64,000 nt of DNA. Origin: B10-G9 sp963712165 (GTDB lineage: Bacteria > Chloroflexota > Anaerolineae > Anaerolineales > UBA11858). Positions 25,530-32,744 of the stretch are shown piece by piece. The translations under genes and the position numbers were made by a program. Position 1 is the first letter of the stretch. Every line of letters starts with the position of its first letter. Below the pieces are notes generated by a model that was not told where the DNA came from, made no database searches, and saw only the letters and a list, made by a program, of their open reading frames with translations. Where the stretch lies: the NCBI GenBank assembly GCA_963712165.1, contig CAVQGY010000001.1:372001-436000 (forward strand), written 5' to 3'.

Positions 25530-26309
25530 TTGGAAGACATCACCGGCGGTCGTGTTCATATCAGTGTTCATATCGAAGGTACGACCAACTCCTCTTTTCT
25601 CTCAGAATTGGGTAATATCTATGGGCCAGAGCATGTACTTGTTTATAGGCTTTCCCAGAAGAGATTCTATCGGCTAAGTGATATACCCCACAACCCTGCT
25701 GCATCCCTGATCAAAATCGGCAAGGACTTACTTGAGAACGCTCCTCTGATCAGCCAGATCATCCCCGAGAATGGAGGAAGCACACCCAGCCCGGAAGACG
25801 GTTATCCCCGCAAGAAACTACCTCCAGATACAGCCGTTATTCATGGTCACTTCACTCCTAACCTGTTCAGGGGAATTTATGACAATCCCTTCATCAGCAT
25901 AATCCTCAAAGATCCGCTTGAGAGGGTCATCTGTTTATACGAAGAATGGAAAAGAAAACAGGGTGATGTGGATTGGCGGGCAAAGATCCCTTATAAAAAA
26001 AGTATCGGATTTAAGGACTTTGCTCTGAGGGACGAATTTGCCAATTTCCAGTCAAAAGCCCTGGGAAGCCAACGGTTGGGAGATTATGACCTGGTGGGAG
26101 TCACGGAATGCCAGGCTGGTTTTATCGCCCAGTTGAAAAATAAAGATTGGACTGGTTATATAAACCCTTCATCTACGGGCTACCCACTTGAAAAGCTCCG
26201 CTTCAAATCCCTGGGTATTGACAAGTTATTTGTGGAAAAGTTCCAGGATTTCCACCAGATGGATTATTCCATATACCAACAAGCCAAGGAATTCATGGGT
26301 TTCTGCTAA
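25530..26309 (+). CDS. Sulfotransferase-like protein
   Basis: 259-residue protein resembling the heparan-sulfate-type sulfotransferase fold. VIHGHF, followed by ISIILKDPLERVICLYEEW, matches the 3'-phosphate-binding GHF...RDPLERxxSxY region, and FQSKALG...DYDLVGVTE matches the C-terminal segment. The N-terminal loop is HIEGTTNSSF where the family has HIPKTGGTS, so the catalytic Lys of the PAPS 5'-phosphosulfate loop is missing. Start is TTG 25530 behind AAGGAG. Function may be altered or lost. A terminator follows at 26331. Confidence 0.6.
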   Translation: MEDITGGRVHISVHIEGTTNSSFLSELGNIYGPEHVLVYRLSQKRFYRLSDIPHNPAASLIKIGKDLLENAPLISQIIPENGGSTPSPEDGYPRKKLPPDTAVIHGHFTPNLFRGIYDNPFISIILKDPLERVICLYEEWKRKQGDVDWRAKIPYKKSIGFKDFALRDEFANFQSKALGSQRLGDYDLVGVTECQAGFIAQLKNKDWTGYINPSSTGYPLEKLRFKSLGIDKLFVEKFQDFHQMDYSIYQQAKEFMGFC

Positions 26310-26330
26310 TCCCCTTTTCCTATGATCAAT

Positions 26331-26361
26331 AAAAAAAACCGCTGCTGGACAGCGGTTTTTT
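26331..26361. terminator. Bidirectional terminator
   Basis: A8 then AACCGCTG-CTGGA-CAGCGGTT then T6: works for tRNA-Pro on the minus strand and for the sulfotransferase-like gene on the plus strand. Confidence 0.85.
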
Positions 26362-26363
26362 AG

Positions 26364-26438
26364 TCGGGGCGGTCGGATTCGAACCGACGGCCTTTGCAAC
26401 CCCATTGCAACGCGCTAGCCGGACTGCGCCACGCCCCG
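26364..26438 (-). tRNA. tRNA-Pro (anticodon GGG)
   Basis: 75 bases. Acceptor CGGGGCG / CGCCCCG, discriminator A, anticodon stem TTGCA / TGCAA enclosing ATGGGGT (anticodon GGG), T loop TTCGAAT. CCA is not encoded. Confidence 0.95.
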
Positions 26439-26448
26439 GACGACAAGC

Positions 26449-26477
26449 ATTATAAAACCAACGGTGAGATCTGGCAA
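26449..26477 (-). promoter_or_regulatory. Promoter of tRNA-Pro(GGG)
   Basis: On the minus strand TTGCCA (26477-26472), 17-base spacer, TATAAT (26454-26449), then 10 bases to the tRNA. Confidence 0.85.
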
Positions 26478-26507
26478 GATATCTCCCTCTCATCGGGCTT
26501 AACAAGC

Positions 26508-27637
26508 TTAGATCCGATAATGGTAAACCTGCCAGCGTTTATAGATCTCTGCTCCCATCTTTTCCGCAGTTAAGACCGAGGTGGGATTATCCGCGCTGGT
26601 AATCGACATATCGATCCAGGTGTAATCCCGATCTTTTGCGCGTTTGGCTAATTCATCCATCAGCAGGACGATCACCCCTGTATTCCAGTACTCAGGCAGG
26701 ACCAGGACACTCTTGGCAGCCAGGCAAGCCGGTTTCCTGAACTTCATCAGCCACAGGAGCTGAAGATAATTCCAGGGATAACGCAATCCATTGGTATCCA
26801 TGAAGATCTCGTTCAGGTTGGGAATCCCGGGAAGGAAACCAACTATTCGCCCATCCACTTCCGCAAACAGGATCAGATCCGGATCTGCGATGGTCTTGAA
26901 TGGTGCCAGGGTAGCTTCAAGCGATTCCCTATGCCAGCCAATGGAATCATCGAGGTGGGAAAGGGCCTTTTCCAATAACATGTGGACATTATCCACTTCC
27001 GAGCTCCAGTTGTCAAAATCCGCGCTCCTGACCCTGACCTTGCCTTTCTTGCGGACCCTTTCAGCCAGACGAGAAAGCCTTGTGATCTGGGGAGTGTCTT
27101 CCAGGCCAATGCGCAGAGCTAGATTCTGGGCCCTGGCTGGGAGAAATCCGTAGCGCTCCATGAAATCCCGATAATAATCCGGAGTATGCCCGCACATCAA
27201 TGCCGGAGGAACATCTCTCCCCTCGATCAATACCCCATAACTATCCTCGTAATCGAGGTTCCACGGACCATATAAGGTATCCAGGTCCCTTTCAGCCGCC
27301 CATTCTATCGCAGTGTCTATCAATGCTGAAAATACCTGGTAGTCCTGGATATATTCCAGGAATCCAATTACACACTCTGTTTTTCCACGTTTTTTATTGG
27401 TTGGCGGGTCTTCAGCTGCGCAGATCGTTCCAGCAATTTTTCCATCCCTATAAGCCAAAAAAAGGTCAGCTTCTCCCCGTTTAAGAAGGCTCCTTTTTCC
27501 GGATCAAGGACCGCCCGGCGTTCAGGAAGCAAAGGCGGCACCCAGAGAGGGTCATCCCTGTAAATGACCCAGGGGAAAGTGAGCCATATGTTTAGGTCGT
27601 GTTTTGTTTCAACTTTACGAATACGGATCTCTGACAT
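26508..27637 (-). pseudogene. Frameshifted GNAT-like acetyltransferase-family gene
   Basis: From 27637 the protein starts MSEIRIRKVETKHDLN and reads VIYRDDPLWVPPLLPERRAV...GEKLTFF, then hits a run of seven A (27457-27463, plus strand). Adding one base restores LAYRDGKIAGTICAAED, and the frame then runs to 26508, giving about 376 residues. The RDDPLWVPP opening and the duplicated GNAT-like halves (DGRIVGFLPGIPN, YTWIDMSITSADN) match a bacterial family usually annotated only as N-acetyltransferase-like. Only 23 bases separate it from the MFS gene upstream, so they are probably cotranscribed. Confidence 0.72.
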
Positions 27638-27660
27638 AGTAAGTCCATACCCCTATCCAT

Positions 27661-29013
27661 TCACCCGCCGGATGAACGGCGCTCTTTGATCTTATCCACA
27701 ATTTCAAGAAAATCTTTCCTTTCAAGTGGATATTTATAGGCGATGAATATCCCAACTAAGAGTAAAAAGGCCGGAATTGGGCCGATGACCATTTTGATCC
27801 CGTTGACAGCCTGAGCGCTTTGGATAGTGAGATTAGGTTCGTACCCGGTGAGTTCAAGCACCAGTCCGATTATTGGCACAGTGCCAGTCGATGTGATCTT
27901 CCGGGCCAAAGTGGTAAAGCTGTAAAACATGCCTTCGTGCCTTTCCCCTGTCTTATACTCATACCATTCAATGGCATCAGGCAGAATTGCCCAGGGAAGC
28001 ACATGGGCGGCCGCAACACCAATGCCCGCCAGGGAGCATAAGATCAGGATCAGAGCTAATGGAGTGGAGGGCGTCATCATGATCAGCACGATCTGAACGA
28101 CAGCCCAGAAAGCGATGCCAATCATATAGGCGTATCTTTTACTCCAGCGGTTCGATACCCAGTTCCAGATCGGCAAGGCGAACATAGCGACCACGAAAAT
28201 TGTGGCCATTATGATCTCATTTTCAGCTTCGCGCTGAACAACGAATTTGACATAGAATAACAGACTTGACTGCAGGATATCAACAGAGATCCAGGTGGCA
28301 AGGAAGATTCCCAGGCCATACCGAAATGGTATATTCTTCCAGACAGACCGGATGGATTCCATCAGAGTGGGTTTTTCAAGATCAACCAGATCCTCTCTCT
28401 CTTCGGTCCCAAAGAAAGTCAGGAACATCGGTAATGCAGATACCAAACCGAAGATAGCCCCCATCAGGAGAACCCTGGGTGCATTCTCTGGTACAAATTC
28501 ACCCACGATTATTGCCGGAACTGTAAAAGCTATAAGGCTGCCTAAAATCGAAAAGAACATCCGGTAACTGGTCAATGACGTCCGTTCATCGTAATCAGAA
28601 GTAAGTTCAGGTGTTAAGGCAAAATAAGGCATATATAACATCGTGGCAGATGCTTCAAATATGATATAGGCCACGGAATAGTAGATAACCAGGGCGGAAG
28701 TGGTCTCGAAACCTGGTTTATACCAGAGCATTGTAAAAGTAAATGCCAGCGGGAGGGCTCCAAAAAGCAGGTATGGCCGCCTTCTTCCCCACCTTGTCCG
28801 GGTTCTATCTGAGAGATGTCCAAAGATGGGATCATTCACAAAATCCCAAATCTTTCCAATCAGGATAGGCAGCGCAGCAACAGCCGGCCTGAGCCCTACC
28901 ACCTCAATCATGAAGAAAAGGAAATAGACGCCCATGATTGTGCTGGTGAGGCTGAAACCGATATCACCAGCACCGTACATCAATTTTCTAGTAGTGGTTA
29001 ATTTTTGAGTCAT
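27661..29013 (-). CDS. GPH-family (MFS_2) sugar/cation symporter
   Basis: 450-residue, 12-helix carrier. KLMYGAGDIGFSLTS at the N-terminus and GKIWDFVNDPIFGHLSDRTR followed by TRWGRRRPYLLFGA are the hallmark loops of the glycoside-pentoside-hexuronide:cation family (melibiose carrier type). The C-terminal half carries the related WAILPDAIEWYEYKTGERHEG loop. The start at 29013 is preferred over an upstream ATG because AAGGAGAA precedes it. Substrate is unknown; members also move sugars, sulfoquinovose or lipids. Confidence 0.88.
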   Translation of the reverse strand: MTQKLTTTRKLMYGAGDIGFSLTSTIMGVYFLFFMIEVVGLRPAVAALPILIGKIWDFVNDPIFGHLSDRTRTRWGRRRPYLLFGALPLAFTFTMLWYKPGFETTSALVIYYSVAYIIFEASATMLYMPYFALTPELTSDYDERTSLTSYRMFFSILGSLIAFTVPAIIVGEFVPENAPRVLLMGAIFGLVSALPMFLTFFGTEEREDLVDLEKPTLMESIRSVWKNIPFRYGLGIFLATWISVDILQSSLLFYVKFVVQREAENEIIMATIFVVAMFALPIWNWVSNRWSKRYAYMIGIAFWAVVQIVLIMMTPSTPLALILILCSLAGIGVAAAHVLPWAILPDAIEWYEYKTGERHEGMFYSFTTLARKITSTGTVPIIGLVLELTGYEPNLTIQSAQAVNGIKMVIGPIPAFLLLVGIFIAYKYPLERKDFLEIVDKIKERRSSGG

Positions 29014-29096
29014 AATAATTCTCCTTGCTGATTCCAGATCCAAAGAGGATGGCATTTATCCCAAGAGCGCCCCAAGGTTGAAAACACTCAAACCAC

Positions 29097-29432
29097 TTAC
29101 AGGTTTCTCTTTTGAAGAACGAATTCGATGATGATACCGTAGACTGACCCAACCAGGAATGACACCCAATCGCCCCCACCTGCAGTCAAGAAGTAAGCCG
29201 CACTAACCACCAAACCCAATAAAGCTCCCCTCAGGATCCAGTTGGATCTGCCTTCGATCAACACTAAATCCCCCGCCAGTCCGATCACCAGACCCATAAC
29301 CAAGCGGTTGTACCACAGGGATAGGATCAGGAGCTGATTTCCAGACCAACCCAGGCGGACCGAGGCTCCCAAAATACAAAATAGGCCCAGAACAGCCCCG
29401 GACCCCAGGGATATGAATATCCTTTTTTTCAT
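29097..29432 (-). CDS. Small integral membrane protein
   Basis: 111-residue hydrophobic protein with about four predicted membrane helices (IFISLGSGAVLGLFCILGA, LVMGLVIGLAGDLVLI, GALLGLVVSAAYFLTA, WVSFLVGSVYGIIIEFVL) and short loops. AGGAAGGAAAA precedes the ATG. No recognised family. It sits upstream of the transporter gene on the same strand and is divergent from the TetR gene, so it may share the intergenic control region. Confidence 0.7.
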   Translation of the reverse strand: MKKRIFISLGSGAVLGLFCILGASVRLGWSGNQLLILSLWYNRLVMGLVIGLAGDLVLIEGRSNWILRGALLGLVVSAAYFLTAGGGDWVSFLVGSVYGIIIEFVLQKRNL

Positions 29433-29519
29433 TTTTCCTTCCTATCTAAATTGGGTTTTTACCTGGAAATAATTGTATCCCACTTTCCAGCTTGCTCTTC
29501 GATCTTGGACTCTTAAGGC

Positions 29520-29569
29520 TTGACTTTCTATCAACTATTTGTTACGCTTAAACTACCAAACGGTCGGTA
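29520..29569 (+). promoter_or_regulatory. Promoter with TetR-type operator
   Basis: TTGACT 29520-29525, 17-base spacer, TACGCT 29543-29548. An imperfect palindrome TACCAAACGGTCGGTA (29554-29569, 12 of 16 positions symmetric) covers the expected transcription start. It resembles the ACCGNNCGGT-like sites of fatty-acid TetR regulators, so autoregulation is likely. Confidence 0.6.
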
Positions 29570-29582
29570 GAGAGCCAGGTCT

Positions 29583-30155
29583 ATGTCCAAGGAAAATATC
29601 CTTCAAGCGGCTGCCCTCATTTTTCAACAGAAAGGATACCATGCGACTTCCATGCAGGATATCGCTGATGCTGTTGACCTGAAAAAAGGTAGCTTGTATC
29701 ACCATGTTGATAGCAAGCAGGATATTCTCTTTGCCATTCTCAATGAAGCGCTTGAATTGATCCTGGAGCGGCTCCAATTCGTAGCCGAGCAGGATATTCC
29801 CCCTGAACAGAAATTACGCCGAGCCATGAAAACTTATTTCAGTTTTTTGGCGGAAAACCCATCCCTTTCTTCTGTCTTGCTGCTCGAATATCGGTCCCTT
29901 GAGGAACACTATAAGGAACTCCATATTCCCCGCAGGGACCAGGTTGATCAGATCTGGCGGGAGTTAATCAGGGAAGGAACGACCCGGGGAGATTTCCACG
30001 ACCTGGATCCGGGATTGGTCCCTAAAGCCCTGCTGGGCGTTTTGAATTGGACCATCACCTGGTACCGGGAGGATGGAGCCTTATCCGCAGAAGAAATCGC
30101 AGACCAATTCACAGATCTATTCCTGGTTGGCCTGCTTTCAAGGAACAACCGCTAA
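29583..30155 (+). CDS. TetR/AcrR family regulator
   Basis: 190-residue repressor. The N-terminal helix-turn-helix reads ILQAAALIFQQKGYHATSMQ, then DIADAVDLKKGSLYHHVDSKQDI (residues 5-47), and the C-terminal ligand domain begins after residue 70, in the style of KstR2/FadR-type TetR proteins. It sits 146 bases upstream of a beta-oxidation operon on the same strand and carries a palindrome over its own promoter. Control of that operon by an acyl-CoA ligand is inference. The ribosome site is weak (CCAGG). Confidence 0.85.
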   Translation: MSKENILQAAALIFQQKGYHATSMQDIADAVDLKKGSLYHHVDSKQDILFAILNEALELILERLQFVAEQDIPPEQKLRRAMKTYFSFLAENPSLSSVLLLEYRSLEEHYKELHIPRRDQVDQIWRELIREGTTRGDFHDLDPGLVPKALLGVLNWTITWYREDGALSAEEIADQFTDLFLVGLLSRNNR

Positions 30156-30300
30156 TTGTTGCCCGCAGGAGGTGTTTCGAAATAATTAGACTGCCCCTGA
30201 CTTGAACCCATTATTGCTAAGTAATCTCTGCACCTGATCAAAAAGACCAACTGCATCCAACAGTCCGATATATTGGCCATAGTTTGAATTGGAGGTACCT

Positions 30301-31395
30301 ATGTATTCATTTACTCCTACTGAAGAACAGCAAATGCTCCTCGATGCTGTTAAGCGCTACGCCGAGGGAGATTTGCGTCCGGCATATCGAGAGGCTGAAG
30401 AAAATTCAGAACTGCCGCCTGCGCTGATCGAAAAAGGCTGGGAGCTGGGAATTTTACAGGCTTCCATCCCTGAAGATTATGGCGGATTCGGAGATTATTC
30501 CCTTCTAACAGGAGCTCTAGCTGCTGAAGGCCTCGCATATGGCGATCTAGCTGCCACGCTGGGTGTTATGACCCCTAATCTTTTTGTGCTGCCGATACTT
30601 CTGGCCGGCTCGGAAGAGCAGAAAGAAACATTTATCCCGCCTGTGATTGAGATGGAATGGAAAGCCTATACAGCAGCTTTGATAGAACCCGCTTTCGATT
30701 TTGATCCCCAAGCATTGAAGACCAAGGCAACCATAAAAGGGAAGGATATCCTTCTTAAGGGCGAGAAGATATATGTCCCCTATGCCCAAGACGCTAAAGC
30801 CCTGCTGGTTTATGCAGACCTGGATGGAAAAACCCAGGGATTTATCGTTCCGGGGGACGCCGAAGGCCTGACAGTGGGGGAACGCCAGGAAACTCTGGGT
30901 ATTCATGCCCTCCCCCTCTACCACTTGAAACTGGATGATGTCAAGATCCCAGCTGAAAACCAGCTCAACGGAGCGGAAGGCCATTCCATGGACGGCATTC
31001 TCGCTTCCTGGCAGGTCGCTCTGGCTGCCATGGCAGTTGGGGTTGCCCAGGCTGCCCTTGAATACGCGATCGACTATGCCAAAGATCGTGATGTCTTTGG
31101 TGTCAAAGTCGCTCAAAAACAAGCTATCGCCTTTATGCTGGCGGAGATGGGCACTGATATCGAGGCTACCCGGCTCATGACCTGGGAAGCTGCCTGGATG
31201 CTGGATGAAGGAAAAGAGGAAGCTTATAAACATGCCTTCCTGGCTTACAGTGGAGCTGTTGACATGGTGATGATGGTAACCGATAGGGCTGTTCAGATCC
31301 TGGGCGGTCACGGTTATATCCGGGAGCACCCGGTGGAACTTTGGATGAGAAACGGCCGCGGTTTTGCAGCATTTACAGGCCTGGCCATGGTGTAG
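30301..31395 (+). CDS. Acyl-CoA dehydrogenase family protein lacking the usual catalytic Glu
   Basis: 364-residue flavoprotein with the full acyl-CoA dehydrogenase plan: N-terminal helical domain (FTPTEEQQMLLDAVKRY, GILQASIPEDYGGFGD), beta domain and C-terminal helices with DRAVQILGGHGYIREHPVEL. The family ends its active site with YEGT or FEGL, where Glu is the base; here the equivalent is AAFTGLAMV with Thr, and the protein stops two residues later. The ATG at 30301 follows GGAGG; an in-frame TTG at 30289 overlaps that site. It is followed within 63 bases by a second dehydrogenase that has the Glu, suggesting a heteromeric enzyme. Confidence 0.85.
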   Translation: MYSFTPTEEQQMLLDAVKRYAEGDLRPAYREAEENSELPPALIEKGWELGILQASIPEDYGGFGDYSLLTGALAAEGLAYGDLAATLGVMTPNLFVLPILLAGSEEQKETFIPPVIEMEWKAYTAALIEPAFDFDPQALKTKATIKGKDILLKGEKIYVPYAQDAKALLVYADLDGKTQGFIVPGDAEGLTVGERQETLGIHALPLYHLKLDDVKIPAENQLNGAEGHSMDGILASWQVALAAMAVGVAQAALEYAIDYAKDRDVFGVKVAQKQAIAFMLAEMGTDIEATRLMTWEAAWMLDEGKEEAYKHAFLAYSGAVDMVMMVTDRAVQILGGHGYIREHPVELWMRNGRGFAAFTGLAMV

Positions 31396-31458
31396 GAATT
31401 TTCAGATCTGACCAAATAATGACCGGGCTCTATACCCGGCAGAGAAAGGAGAAATATC

Positions 31459-32712
31459 ATGATTAGTTTTGAAATGCCCAAACCGCTGGTCCAAACCAGA
31501 AATGTTGTGGAAACAGTAGCCAAAAATATGATGCGGCCAGTCTCTCGTGAAATGGATGAAAACGAACATGAGATCCCCTGGGCCTATATCGAATTTATGC
31601 ACACTGCTACAAAGGCCCTGGGAAGTTCATCAATGGCTCCAGATGAAGCTCCGCAGAAGAAAGAGGAAGACCCAGAAAAGAAAAAACGCCCTCCTATCAA
31701 TTACCAGCGCTTGATGATCATGGTGGAAACTCTTTCCTGGGGTGATGCAGGGATCTATCTTTGCACCCCCGGAGGCATGCTGGGCGCAGCAGCGATCAGC
31801 GCCGCTGGCACACCGGAACAGAAAAAGCGCTTCTTAAGCCGATTTGCTGGTAAAGAGCCGGTATTTGACGCCATGGCTATGACAGAACCTCAAGCCGGAT
31901 CTGACACCTCAGCAATTCGGGCTACCGCTGTGCTAGATGAAAAAACCAATGAATGGGTATTGAATGGAGAGAAGATCTTTGTAACCGCCGGCAATAAAGC
32001 CCTGGTAGATTCCAAAGGGTTCATTGTGGTCTGGGCCAGCCTTGATCTTGAAGCTGGACGGGCAGGCATCCGCTCCTTTGTCATCGAAGCGGACACGCCA
32101 GGCTGCAAAGTAACCAAGATGGAGGAAAAGTTAGGTATTCGGGCCAGCGACACTGTATCGATCGTCCTCCAGGACTGCCGGATCCCTTATGAGAATATTC
32201 TGGGCTCACCCACCGTGGAAAAAAGCACCGAGGGATATAAAGGCGCTATGCATACCTTTGATGCTACCCGGCCGATCGTGGCTGCCTCTGCTTTGGGCGT
32301 TGCCCGGGCTGCCCTGGAATTCGTGCAGGAACATTTAGCAGAAAATGGAACGGAAATCCGATATGGCATCCCTCGCCAAAAAATGACTTACGTGGAAAGA
32401 GAAGTCATTGAAATGGAGATCCAGCTCAGGCAAGCCTGGCTGCTGACTGTTAAAGCCCTCTGGATGGCGGATAATAAACAATCCAACGCCCTGATCGCTT
32501 CTATGAGCAAGGTCAAAGCAGGCAAGGTAGCTACAGAGATCACCCAGAAGGCTGTTGAGCTGATGGGTCCTCTGGGATACAGCCGTGAGTTCTTACTCGA
32601 GAAATGGTTCCGAGACGCCAAGATCAATGATATTTTTGAGGGAACCGGCCAGATCAACCTGCTAGTTGTGGCCCGCAATATTCTTGGTTATCGGGGAAGC
32701 CAGCTTCGCTGA
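31459..32712 (+). CDS. Acyl-CoA dehydrogenase
   Basis: 417-residue flavoenzyme that oxidises acyl-CoA to 2-enoyl-CoA. Shows MAMTEPQAGSDTSAI (FAD/substrate loop), VLNGEKIFVTAG and the C-terminal FRDAKINDIFEGTGQINLLV, in which FEGT carries the catalytic Glu. AAAGGAGAAA precedes the ATG. It has an unusual Lys/Glu-rich insertion near residues 58-78 (PQKKEEDPEKKKRP). Second gene of the beta-oxidation operon. Confidence 0.92.
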   Translation: MISFEMPKPLVQTRNVVETVAKNMMRPVSREMDENEHEIPWAYIEFMHTATKALGSSSMAPDEAPQKKEEDPEKKKRPPINYQRLMIMVETLSWGDAGIYLCTPGGMLGAAAISAAGTPEQKKRFLSRFAGKEPVFDAMAMTEPQAGSDTSAIRATAVLDEKTNEWVLNGEKIFVTAGNKALVDSKGFIVVWASLDLEAGRAGIRSFVIEADTPGCKVTKMEEKLGIRASDTVSIVLQDCRIPYENILGSPTVEKSTEGYKGAMHTFDATRPIVAASALGVARAALEFVQEHLAENGTEIRYGIPRQKMTYVEREVIEMEIQLRQAWLLTVKALWMADNKQSNALIASMSKVKAGKVATEITQKAVELMGPLGYSREFLLEKWFRDAKINDIFEGTGQINLLVVARNILGYRGSQLR

Positions 32713-32744
32713 TCTGTCAGTCAAGCCTGAAAGAGGAGAGGAAT

